This document shows positions 1 to 8,300 of a stretch of 12,267 nt of DNA, piece after piece. The notes beneath the pieces were generated by a model. It searched no databases. It was not told where the DNA came from and saw nothing but the letters and a program-made list of their open reading frames with translations. The DNA comes from a bacterium (GTDB lineage Bacteria > Hydrogenedentota > Hydrogenedentia > Hydrogenedentiales > SLHB01). Numbering within the stretch: the stretch's first letter is position 1; the number at the start of each line of letters is the position of its first letter. A program made the translations under genes and the position numbers. Location of the stretch: assembly GCA_024231375.1 (NCBI GenBank), contig JAAEQP010001544.1, forward strand, positions 1 to 12,267, written 5' to 3'.

Positions 1-91
1 ATGGCGGACGAGACGGGCCTGTCTCCGGCTTTCGGGCTTGGTAAGCAGGGCACGGGCAACTTTCTTCCAGATACTGGGATCGGGATCGTCA

Positions 92-928
92 ATGCGGATT
101 TTGGGAATTTCAAGACAACTGGCCGTGCTGGCCGCCATCGTCGCTCTGTCGGGATGTACGCGGCTGGGGGACCGGTTTGTGCCGGGCCGTGTGCCGGAAG
201 GGTACCATCCCGAACTGCGTCGGCCCATCCTCGACGACCTGCGCGCCAATGACGAGGCCATACGCTCATTTGCCGTCAGTGGGACCTGCGCCATCGACGC
301 GCCGGAACTCCGCAGAAGACTTCGGGGCAACGTGAAGTTCCGCAAGCCCGATTCGGTCCACATCGCGGGACGCGAGGCCGGCTTGGGCGCGGTTGCGACG
401 CCGCGGCCCGTGCTGGAAGTGACCTCGGTGGGGTCGGACTTTCTCGTGGATATCCGCGTTCCAGGGCAGAAAGAGCGGTACTTCAGCATTGGCGAGGAGC
501 GGTCGGAGGGAATGGACCTCAGCTTCGACCCGAACCAATTGGCTCGGGAGATGTTCTTCTTGCTGCCCTGGGACAAGCTCCGGCTGCGGCATCTGGATTG
601 CACGGGCTACGACGAGCAGACCCAAACCGCCACCGTTGAGATCCACCGGTCCGGCCACCCGCGGCGGGTGCTCGAAGTGACGGGGGTGCCCTGGGTGATC
701 GCGTCGAGTACATTGTACGACGCCGAGGGCGCCGTAGTCGCCCAAACGACGATGGGCAAGTATCGCACCGTGGACGGTGTGCGCTTTCCCAGCCTCATCG
801 AATGTGAGTTTCCCAGCGACATGCCGGATAGGCCCATTCGGCTCAAGTTCAGCCTCAAGACCATTGACATGAACCCGGAACTGGACGACGATGTGTTTCA
901 GTTCGATTGGACACCAGGAGCACCATGA
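92..928 (+). CDS. Outer-membrane type lipoprotein, LolA/LolB-like fold (putative)
   Basis: A 278-residue protein beginning with a lipoprotein signal peptide: basic MRILGISRQ, a hydrophobic stretch, then lipobox LSGC with the lipidated Cys at residue 22. The next residue is Thr, not Asp, which in many Gram-negatives favours outer-membrane sorting. The mature part alternates beta-strand-like segments with short charged turns, has a central NQLAREMFFLLPWD segment, and ends in FDWTPGAP. This resembles the LolA/LolB/DUF4292 group of lipid-binding envelope proteins; the family call is from overall pattern, not a diagnostic motif. The frame is open from the window edge, but the ATG at 92 is chosen because it places the signal peptide correctly and has a GGGAT-type purine stretch just upstream. 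The stop overlaps the next start (ATGA), so translation is probably coupled to rlmN. Substrate unknown. Confidence 0.8.
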   Translation: MRILGISRQLAVLAAIVALSGCTRLGDRFVPGRVPEGYHPELRRPILDDLRANDEAIRSFAVSGTCAIDAPELRRRLRGNVKFRKPDSVHIAGREAGLGAVATPRPVLEVTSVGSDFLVDIRVPGQKERYFSIGEERSEGMDLSFDPNQLAREMFFLLPWDKLRLRHLDCTGYDEQTQTATVEIHRSGHPRRVLEVTGVPWVIASSTLYDAEGAVVAQTTMGKYRTVDGVRFPSLIECEFPSDMPDRPIRLKFSLKTIDMNPELDDDVFQFDWTPGAP

Positions 929-1962
929 TCCGACTTACCGACCTCACACCCGAGCAGATTTCCGAGCACCTCGGTCTGAAATCGTTCCAGGGAAGACAAA
1001 TCTTCCAGTGGATTCACCGGAAACAGGTTTTCGACTTCGAGCAGATGACCAACCTGTCGAAGGAACTGCGCAAAACGCTCACTGAGACCTGCGTAGCAGC
1101 CCAACTCACGCCAGTTGAAGGCGCGACGTCCGCCACGTCGCAAGGCACGCGCAAGGCCCTCTTCCGTTTGCACGATGGCGAAACCGTTGAATCCGTGCTC
1201 ATCAGCGACCGGGAGCGCATCACGCTCTGCCTGTCGACCCAGGTTGGGTGCGCGGTGAAGTGCTCCTTCTGCGCCACGGGCCAGTCCGGATTCGCGCGCA
1301 ATCTGAGCGCCGGGGAGATCGCCGAGCAAGCCCTGCACCTCGTGGCGGGCATGGATCTGGCCGGCCGCACCCCGAACATCGTCTACATGGGGATGGGCGA
1401 GCCCTTCCGCAACTACGACGCTACGATGTCCAGCATTCGCTTGCTCATGCGCAAGGACGGTCTCGGCATCGGGGCGCGCAAGATCACCGTGTCCACTGTG
1501 GGCGATCTCAAAGGGATCCAACGGTTCGCGGCGGAGAACTGGCAGGTGCGGCTCAGCATTTCGCTTCACGCCGCCAACGACGCGCTTCGTTCGCAACTCG
1601 TGCCGCTTAACAAGAAATTTCCTCTGAAGAAGCTGATGGCGGCCGTCCGCGAGTATGTCGAACAGACCAGCCGCCAGGTGACGTTCGAGTGGACCCTGCT
1701 GGGTGGCGTGAACGACCGTCCTAAGGACGTGGCGGAGCTCACGGAACTGGTGCGGGACCTCAGAGCCTCCGTCAATCTGATACCTTACAATCCGGTCGCG
1801 GAGGCGGAGTACGAGCCCCCTTCGCGCGAGAAGTGTGAGGCTTTCCGCGACGGCCTCGAAGCGCGCGGGGTCAATGCGAATCTTCGACGCGAGCGTGGGG
1901 GAGACATCGACGCAGCCTGCGGGCAGCTTCGACGACGCGTCGCGGAGAAGGGCGATGGCTGA
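925..1962 (+). CDS. rlmN: RlmN, dual-specificity 23S rRNA A2503 / tRNA A37 C2-methyltransferase
   Basis: Radical SAM methyltransferase of 345 residues, a normal RlmN length. The [4Fe-4S]-binding CX3CX2C motif is at C109, C113 and C116 (GCAVKCSFCATG). C102, seven residues before it, matches catalytic Cys118 of E. coli RlmN, and C332 in the C-terminal GGDIDAACGQL motif matches the methyl-carrying Cys355. Other family signatures are GMGEPFRNYD, SISLHAAND, LLGGVND and NLIPYNP. RlmN methylates C2 of A2503 in 23S rRNA and A37 of some tRNAs, using two SAM molecules. The motifs fit RlmN rather than Cfr, which targets C8. The start at 925 is preferred over an in-frame upstream TTG because AGGAG lies four bases before it and MIRLTDLTPEQ is the expected N-terminus. 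It overlaps the lipoprotein stop by ATGA. It converges on the acyltransferase gene with a 13-bp gap. Confidence 0.97.
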   Translation: MIRLTDLTPEQISEHLGLKSFQGRQIFQWIHRKQVFDFEQMTNLSKELRKTLTETCVAAQLTPVEGATSATSQGTRKALFRLHDGETVESVLISDRERITLCLSTQVGCAVKCSFCATGQSGFARNLSAGEIAEQALHLVAGMDLAGRTPNIVYMGMGEPFRNYDATMSSIRLLMRKDGLGIGARKITVSTVGDLKGIQRFAAENWQVRLSISLHAANDALRSQLVPLNKKFPLKKLMAAVREYVEQTSRQVTFEWTLLGGVNDRPKDVAELTELVRDLRASVNLIPYNPVAEAEYEPPSREKCEAFRDGLEARGVNANLRRERGGDIDAACGQLRRRVAEKGDG

Positions 1963-1975
1963 CTGGCGAGCGGGG

Positions 1976-2716
1976 TCAGTCCGTACCGGATCCGGATCGC
2001 GGTTCGGTAGCGAGTCCCGGGTCGATCCCCAACTCCTCCTCGAGGGAACGCTGTAGCTCGCTCAACTCAGTCTCGATCCTGAGTCTGCAAGGTTCCACAA
2101 GTTCGGGACTGTCCGACGCTGGGGGAGGAATGGGCGGGCCATAGGCCACCAGAATGCGTGCGAAGGGCTTCGGTAGCGCCAAGCGATCCCAGGAGTTCAT
2201 CCGCCAGGAGGGGGTCACTGCGAATGCGTTGGGGACCACGGGCAGTTGCGTGCGTGCAGCCAACACGGCGATGCCCGGCTTGGCCACCCGGCGAGGACCC
2301 CGGGGACCGTCGAGGGTGAAGCCCACCAACTCCGTCAACCCGCAGGCTTTTTCGAGCTGTTCGAGCGCCTCGGCTCCGCCTCGTGACGAGGACCCGCGGA
2401 CGGCGTGCAATCCGAACTGTTCAATCAGGCGCGTGGCCAGTTCACCGTCGAAGCTGTAGCTTGTCAAGGTGTGTCCGCTGGAGTTCTTGTGGTGAGACGC
2501 GGCGAGTCCGAGTGTCTCGTGCCAGATGGCCGCGATGCAGTGGCCGTGCGCGCGCACGGATTCGTCGTAGACGGCGCGGCCCCGCACTTCAATCCGGCAC
2601 GTGGCGGCGATCATTTTCAGGATCGACGCGGCGAGTGGGGGAGCCGTCGCCAGCACAAGACGCTGCTTCGTTGTGAACCGGTTCGGGCTGGTATAGACGA
2701 GTTCGGGATGCCTCAA
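1976..2716 (-). CDS. DUF374-type lysophospholipid/lipid A-like acyltransferase
   Basis: A 246-residue protein of the lysophospholipid acyltransferase superfamily, DUF374 branch. Recognisable pieces in order: IWHE (residues 64-67), SFDGE (88-92), RGSSSRGG (107-114), TLDGPRGP (134-141), then a Pro-rich PVVPNAFAV and SWDRLALPKPF segment typical of the family. These proteins are thought to acylate a lipid at the inner membrane, possibly in lipid A or phospholipid synthesis; the substrate here is unknown. The frame is open far upstream, but that part is antisense-like shadow within the panE-like gene. I choose a TTG start at 2716 because it overlaps the panE-like TGA stop (TTGA) and has GGAG five bases upstream. 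An alternative is a later GTG or ATG, the first ATG being residue 35. Codes convergently with rlmN. Last gene of the minus-strand run. Confidence 0.85.
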   Translation of the reverse strand: MRHPELVYTSPNRFTTKQRLVLATAPPLAASILKMIAATCRIEVRGRAVYDESVRAHGHCIAAIWHETLGLAASHHKNSSGHTLTSYSFDGELATRLIEQFGLHAVRGSSSRGGAEALEQLEKACGLTELVGFTLDGPRGPRRVAKPGIAVLAARTQLPVVPNAFAVTPSWRMNSWDRLALPKPFARILVAYGPPIPPPASDSPELVEPCRLRIETELSELQRSLEEELGIDPGLATEPRSGSGTD

Positions 2717-3588
2717 CGCTGCTCCAGCGCTTTCATCAGCTGCCAGACGACGCGCGTGCGAGGCGTGGGCAATGCCGCCACCTGTGCACGGCGCACGATC
2801 TCGCCACTCAACGCGTCGATCTCCGTGCGCTTCCCGGCGCGGATGTCCTGCAACATGGGCGGGACGAGGCTGCCGTGCTGCTCGCAGATCTCCTCGGCCA
2901 GTTCGACCAGGCTCTGGGCGAATCGATACCCTTCGGTCGACGCGACCTTCACCGCCTCGACCACCAGGTCGCGCATGAGTTGGCGCGTTTCGGCGCTTTC
3001 CAGCAGCCGTCCGATCGCAACGTTCAACAGAGCGGCGAGCGGTTCGATACCGGCATTGATGGCTTGTCTGTGCCAGATGGTCTGACCCGGGGCCTCGGTC
3101 AGTTCCACGGCGAATCCGGATTTGCCGAGAAGCGTCACGATGGGCTCTGTCGGACACGAGGTCCAAGCCCCGAGTTTGGTCACGCCTTCGCTCGTCTGCT
3201 TCACGACACCCTCGGATACCGTCTCGCTTGCGAGCGCCGTCGTTCCCGCGACGACGCGTGCGCTGCCCACGATGGAACACAACGTTTCCACATTGCCGAG
3301 TCCGTTCTGGACTGTCAGAACCGACGCGTTGGCGGGGAACTCCAGACTTCGCGTGGCATGCGACTTCACGGCGGATAGGACCCACTCCGCATCCGACGGC
3401 ACTGCCGTTACCACACGGGGCTTCGCATTGACCGAGGTCCCGTCTCGCTCGACCTGAATTCCCGATTCGGACAGGCGCGCTGCCCTCTGCCCGTCGTGGT
3501 CTACAAGGGTTACATCAGCGCCCCCCTGCGCCAGCCGGGCCGCGAACAAACACCCCATCGCACCGGGTCCGATTACCGCAACCTTCAT
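2713..3588 (-). CDS. Ketopantoate reductase family protein (PanE/ApbA-like), atypical active site
   Basis: A 291-residue NAD(P)-dependent reductase. The N-terminal Rossmann fold has GPGAMG (Gly7, Gly9, Gly12); K75 in AVKSH and N95 in QNGLG fit the family. The C-terminal helical domain carries TEID with E256, matching E. coli catalytic Glu256. PanE reduces 2-dehydropantoate to pantoate for pantothenate and CoA synthesis. However, the segment from W172 to L184 has Arg174 where E. coli PanE has catalytic Lys176, and Glu182 where it has Asn184; N178 matches Asn180. PPM near 243-245 replaces the usual SSM, removing the Ser244 equivalent. The ATG at 3588 has GGTGGAG four bases upstream. No other pantothenate gene is present in the window. 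The protein may be a true PanE, or a related 2-oxoacid or other reductase of the same fold, so I leave the symbol blank. Confidence 0.9.
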   Translation of the reverse strand: MKVAVIGPGAMGCLFAARLAQGGADVTLVDHDGQRAARLSESGIQVERDGTSVNAKPRVVTAVPSDAEWVLSAVKSHATRSLEFPANASVLTVQNGLGNVETLCSIVGSARVVAGTTALASETVSEGVVKQTSEGVTKLGAWTSCPTEPIVTLLGKSGFAVELTEAPGQTIWHRQAINAGIEPLAALLNVAIGRLLESAETRQLMRDLVVEAVKVASTEGYRFAQSLVELAEEICEQHGSLVPPMLQDIRAGKRTEIDALSGEIVRRAQVAALPTPRTRVVWQLMKALEQR

Positions 3589-3645
3589 TGCTCCACCCTT
3601 CTCGGCTTCGCGAGTGCCTTCGGCATCGCCCCTAATCCCTGCCCC

Positions 3646-3674
3646 ATCTTACCGCGTAGCGGTGCGCGGCGCAA
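3646..3674 (-). promoter_or_regulatory. Possible internal promoter before the panE-like gene
   Basis: On the minus strand TTGCGC (3674-3669) is separated by 17 bases from TAAGAT (3651-3646), about 58 bases before the panE-like start. It lies in the 91-bp gap after the SPOR gene, the widest gap of this gene run. The spacer contains a short ACCGC/GCGGT hairpin (3650-3662). The match to sigma70 consensus is only partial, and no T-run makes the hairpin a convincing terminator. Confidence 0.3.
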
Positions 3675-3679
3675 TCCCC

Positions 3680-4711
3680 TCAATTCGCCTTCTTCACGTA
3701 ACACCCCGCGTACTCCGTGTGTGCGCGGAGTTTGTCGCGGACGACCCGGGCGGTATTCTCGTCTGACGAGCGGCCCGCCCACACGCGGACAAGCTTCTCC
3801 GACTCCGAAACCGCCAGTTCCGCCGTCACCCCGGTCTTCGATTCGAGACCCTTCCGAAACTTCTCCGCTTGGGAGCGGTTCTTGAGTGCGTACGCAGCCA
3901 CCTGCACCACATAGCCGCCCTTGCCTGATGCAGCGGTGGTGGTTGCCGATGGTTTGGTGGTCGTGGTCTCCGCGGGCTTCACCCCTTCGCCGCCGGTCGA
4001 AGGCTTGGAGGGTTCCCTGGAAGATTCGGCGGCCGTCCCCGGTTTCTCAGCGCCTTCCTTTGGCGTTTCCGTGGGCTTCTGTCCTTCGCCGCGGGGCTTC
4101 GGCGGTGCCCCCGTGCCACCGGACGGTGTCTTCGGCTCGTCTGTGGTCTCCGGAGCATCAATCGCCGTGGCAGCCTTCGGCGGCTTTGGCTTGTCCGGTT
4201 GGCCAGGTTTCGCAGCCGCCACGGTGTTCGCGGCCGGCTTCGGGGAGGATGAGTGAGGCTTGTCGTCGGCGGGTACGGGCTTCATGCCGTTTCGGGGCCT
4301 GGTCCGCGCTCCTCGCGGCGCCGGCGCTGGGACGGCTACGAACCCATCCGGCTCCCCGCCGCCAGGGACACGCTGCTGCGCGACCGCGTCCGGACGCGGG
4401 AAGGTCTGGCTACCTTCCCGCTCGCCGTCGTCGCCCCTCGGGTCGGGGACGCTTCCGGTACGGCCCTGCGCCTGCTCGTCAGGCTTGGGGGGCGAGATTG
4501 GGTCGGCCGTTTCCGGGGTCGTCTCGCGCTGCGCAAGGCGCTTGGGCTCATAGGAGTGCTGCCACCGTCCAATGGCGATGCCCAGCGTGATAAGGATGCA
4601 CGAGTATACGAGCAAGATCACGATGGACACGATGAACTGGTGCGAATTCAGTTGCACCGCCGGCTTGCCCTCGTCGAGCAGCGAACTAGGCTTCTTGGTC
4701 TTCGGCTTCAT
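3680..4711 (-). CDS. SPOR-domain membrane protein
   Basis: A 343-residue bitopic protein. A short basic cytoplasmic N-terminus (MKPKTKKPSSLLDEG) precedes one transmembrane helix at about residues 26-48 (FIVSIVILLVYSCILITLG). A long Pro/Lys/Thr/Glu-rich, low-complexity linker covers about 55-262, and a C-terminal SPOR domain about 264-343 (GGYVVQVAAYALKNRSQAEKF, then LVRVWAGRSSDENTARVVRDKL). SPOR domains bind denuded peptidoglycan at the septum, and this topology is that of FtsN-, DedD- and DamX-like division proteins. The ATG at 4711 is chosen over an open frame reaching 4831, because AGGAA lies five bases upstream and the preceding residues are a basic low-complexity stretch overlapping the neighbour's acidic tail. 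It overlaps the upstream gene by 26 bp. Role in division is inferred from the architecture; a specific FtsN assignment is not supported. Confidence 0.9.
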   Translation of the reverse strand: MKPKTKKPSSLLDEGKPAVQLNSHQFIVSIVILLVYSCILITLGIAIGRWQHSYEPKRLAQRETTPETADPISPPKPDEQAQGRTGSVPDPRGDDGEREGSQTFPRPDAVAQQRVPGGGEPDGFVAVPAPAPRGARTRPRNGMKPVPADDKPHSSSPKPAANTVAAAKPGQPDKPKPPKAATAIDAPETTDEPKTPSGGTGAPPKPRGEGQKPTETPKEGAEKPGTAAESSREPSKPSTGGEGVKPAETTTTKPSATTTAASGKGGYVVQVAAYALKNRSQAEKFRKGLESKTGVTAELAVSESEKLVRVWAGRSSDENTARVVRDKLRAHTEYAGCYVKKAN

Positions 4712-5372
4712 CGGATTCCTGTTCCTCGGACTCCTCGTCCCCGGCGGGTTCTTCCGAATCCCCTTCCTCGGGCTCGTGACCCTCGGCGGTGTCAGATTCT
4801 GGTTTCTCCGGTTCCCCTTGCGCATCGACATCGTCGGCTCCCGGGGCCGGCTCTTCCGTCTCTGGCTCCTCGGGGGCCTCCAATTCGGCTAGCCGCACAA
4901 CGAGGTCTTGTCGGCCCGCCTCCATTTCCGCGTAGGTCAGGTTCGGGTCGCGGACCTCGATCAAGCGGTCTGCGATCCGGTCGGTAAACAACGCAATCCG
5001 GGCATCGCCCTCGGCGTCATCCGACTCCTTCAATAGCCTGAATACCTTTTGCCGCCGCAACAGTTGCGCCGCGAGATACGCCGTGGCCAAACTCTTTCGG
5101 TCGTCCGCCTCCACGAGTTCGTAGAAGATCTGACGGAGCGGGGAGTAGGCCTCAGGCGGTTCCTGCCGTTCGACCTCCGGGTCGTGATAGACCGTGGACC
5201 ACACAGCCAGAGATCCGCCGGCCCGTTCCTGAGTCCAGCACTCCTGCGAGTAGTCCTCTCTGCTCAGCGTCTGTTCTTCCAGACGCACCAACGACGTAAC
5301 CGTTTCCCCATGTACGAAGGGACGGTCGCTCCCACTACACTTCCTGCCTGTCTTGCCAATCCGGATTTCCAT
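4686..5372 (-). CDS. Uncharacterised protein with Cys-containing N-terminal domain and acidic tail
   Basis: A 228-residue protein that I cannot assign. Residues 1-60 contain C12 and C45 in a pattern K-C-S-G-x-x-R-P-F ... G-E-T-V-x-S-L ... R-E-D-Y-x-x-E-C-W. This resembles an unnamed family I recall from Planctomycetes and related phyla, where a Cys-TGR-like start is followed by a D-Y/C-x-x-x-W element. Residues about 75-165 look helical and charged (SPLRQIFYELVEADDRKSL, LAAQLLRRQKVFRLLKE). Residues 166-228 form a tail in which roughly half the residues are Glu or Asp. There is no signal peptide or membrane helix, so it is probably cytoplasmic. The gene starts 6 bp after the AsmA-like stop with only a weak AAGAA ribosome site, and its end overlaps the SPOR gene by 26 bp, suggesting coupled expression with the envelope genes on either side. 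Function unknown. Confidence 0.85.
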   Translation of the reverse strand: MEIRIGKTGRKCSGSDRPFVHGETVTSLVRLEEQTLSREDYSQECWTQERAGGSLAVWSTVYHDPEVERQEPPEAYSPLRQIFYELVEADDRKSLATAYLAAQLLRRQKVFRLLKESDDAEGDARIALFTDRIADRLIEVRDPNLTYAEMEAGRQDLVVRLAELEAPEEPETEEPAPGADDVDAQGEPEKPESDTAEGHEPEEGDSEEPAGDEESEEQESDEAEDQEA

Positions 5373-5378
5373 GTTTTC

Positions 5379-8300
5379 TTACGGGTTTCCATTCACTGTA
5401 CGCTTCTTCGGACCAACGATGCCGCCCCCGATCCGCAATAGATCGAGCAGCAGTTTTCGAGGAGTATCGATGACTTCCAACGCCGTGCTGGTGACTTCCA
5501 GTGCCCCCGTCACAAGGGTGACCGACACCGGCGGCACCTGCGCAAGTTCGCTTCGTGGCCGCAGTGTCGGACCCGAAACCTTGAACGCCAACTCGATATC
5601 CTGTTGGGCCAGGCGGTGTCCTTCGACGTTGATCCCCTCTCGGAGTGCCGGGATGCTCATCGCCATTTCCGGCGTCACACGCACCCTGATGTCGTAGTCC
5701 ATGTCGCCTTCGGTCACAAACTGGCCGTTGCCAATCACTGTAATGCCCTCGGACCGGAGTTGCAAGTTCGGGGTCTTCACGAGGTCCTTCTTGAACTCGA
5801 CATCCGACCCAAGAGACCGGAATTTCAGCGAGGGGGGGAGGGTGGCCGCCTCGCCTTCCATTTCCTCCATCTGCGCGGCAAGGTAGTCCGCGCTGAACTG
5901 CCCATCTGCCACTTCGAACGACCCCTTCCCGTCCAGCGTCCGCGGATCGTCGCTGTCTTGGGACCATGTGGCGAATCCCGTCGTCTTGCCGGTCAGTATC
6001 TCGGGGAAATTGAGGTGTTCGATCAGGTAGTCAACGGGAATCCCATCCCATTCGGTGTGCGATTCGTAGGAGTTCTCCGCCCGTTCCCGATGGTACCGTC
6101 CGGCAACCCGCCCCCCGCCATCGATCGCAGCGTCATACTTGTCCAATCCCGCGACCGCCATAGAGCCGTACCCCGTGGCCGAGAATTCCGAGCCCTTCCA
6201 CGGCGGGGCTGCGATGGACTTGGCCGAAAGCGCGTACTTCCAATCCCGGTCCTTCTGGGGGTACTTCTCGTTCAGCACGGGATCGGTTCGCATCGGCACG
6301 AACCAGGTCCCGCCAAAGGGCGGAGTCGTCGCATTCTCGATTGTCAGATCGAGCTTGCCGCTGCGATCCTCCTCATTGTTCACCATTTCACTCTCGACAT
6401 AGGCCCCTCTCACGTCAAACCCGTGTTCGGCCCCGTCTGCGCGGAGCTGAAGCTCGTCCACCTCGCACCCCATCGTGTTCATCCAATGGGCGCGGTCGTC
6501 TTCCAGGCGGCGCCACTCGTGAAACCCGTTCGTCGCAGTCCCTCCGGTGATGGTGAAAGGGAGCCGGAGGCATTTGCCTACGGTAACCACGTCCATGCGC
6601 TCCGAATCGGACCGGGCGAGCTTCAGGATCCACCGTGTGCCGTTGTGGGCCAGTTCGACGTGGGATACGAGCGCTGAACCGGCCAGACTGGTTTCCGCGT
6701 CCAACACAATGCTCTTCCGCGGCGCCATCTCTACGTGGGCCGTCGATGTCGCCCCGATGCCGATGGGTTTCAGAAGCCACCAGTCGTATTCGACGCCCAG
6801 TTGAGACCCGTCAACGAACGCATCCGCGACATACAGGTCCGGGGCGAGCGTGACCTTCGCGCTGAGCGATGCCGACCCCATGAGTTCGGTCTTCTTGATT
6901 GAAGTGCCCAGAGGCGTGTCTTCTACCCCTGTGAGCGTTCCGTCCAGCGTGGCCGCGCCCTTTCGTGTCTTCAGATTGTACGTCGCTGAGGCCACGAAGG
7001 GTTGCCCCGCGATGTCAGCGGTCACGCGGCCGGCCTCAAGCGTATCGCCCGTCAATGTGACCGACCCGGAGAGACGCGTCGCATTCACGCTGGTCATGTC
7101 GTGCGTCACGGAACCGTCCTGGATGATGGCGGAGGCTCGGACGGCGCTCTCGGCCGAATTCCACGATGCTGTTATGGGACCGAGGCGCACCGTACCAGCG
7201 GGAAACTCCTTCTTGCGCGGTGTGAATGACACCTCCGCACCCGCAAGCGCCGCATCCGCCGCGAGGACCCGATCCTCCCATGTGCCTGTCAGCGATAGGG
7301 TTACCTCTGGTTCCTCAAACAGAGCCTCGTAGGCACCGTACTTGGGCAGCACTTCGTCCGCGTACCGGGCCACCGCACGGTCCAGAGGCAACCGGCCGGC
7401 TTGCGCCCGGAGGTTGAACCGCGGCGTGCCCGTCGCCAGACTCACCGACCCGTTTACGTTCGCCTCCAGTTGATCGCACTCGACCTGGAACATATTGACC
7501 GTGATGGACTTGCTGGGTAGATCGTACGTAACGAATGCAGTCAGAGCGCCCTCGACGGGGTCCAGGAAGCCTTCGGCCGCATCCGCATACAGACCTTCGA
7601 ATTCGGCCGTGAGCGACGCGTCCACGTCCCGCCCGGGTCGCCCTTCCACGCGGATCCGTGGGTGAACTGTGCCTCGTGCGCCGAATTGGGCGATCCGTGG
7701 GTAGAGGTCCTGCACATCAACCGCGCGCAGGTGCCCGAGGTCCAAGTCCACATCGTAGTTGCCTTCCGGTGCGACCTGGACAGAAGCCTGCACGCGGCGG
7801 GTGGGGTCGCCATCCACCAAGCCGGCCAACGTCGCGCTCAACTGTCCGGTTTCGGGCGCGCGCGCGACATCAAACGACAATCCGGAAACGGTCACCGGAC
7901 GCGCCAGGGCCGGGTCGGCCACGATGACGGTGCAATTCTTTCCCAGCAAACGGTTTGGGAGAGCCCCGACCGCCTGGGCGCCGCCGGAGCGAGGGCGGAA
8001 GGTGGGGGAGGACGACCGCCAGGACTCGCCTTCCTCGCGGACCACGCGCACCACGGCCCCGTCCGCCTGGATCCGTTCGACCGTGAGCTCCCCGCTGAAC
8101 AAGCCCACCAAGTCGATGAAAATGAGAACTTCGGGCACTTGCACGTAGAGCATGGGGCCGGCGGGTGTCTGGAACGAGGCGTCGAATCCCTCGATACGGA
8201 ATCCTCGGAGCCCGGTGACAGAGACAGCCTCCATGGCGACGCGCGTCCCCGTGCGCCGCTCCACGCGATTCAACACGTCTCCGCGAAGCGACTCAAGTCT

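Noticed and set aside
3..44. Possible tail of an upstream gene ending in TAA at 42-44
   Set aside because: Only 13 codons are visible, with nothing to identify; it could equally be chance.
1..252. Open frame from the first base in frame 1
   Set aside because: It has no recognisable domain and overlaps the signal peptide and start of the well-supported lipoprotein gene in another frame.
1963..1975. Bidirectional terminator between rlmN and the acyltransferase gene
   Set aside because: The 13-bp gap has no hairpin or T-run on either strand.
2717..3385. N-terminal extension of the acyltransferase frame to 3385
   Set aside because: This part lies inside the panE-like gene in another frame, is Arg-rich and low in family resemblance; the acyltransferase family length fits the 2716 start.
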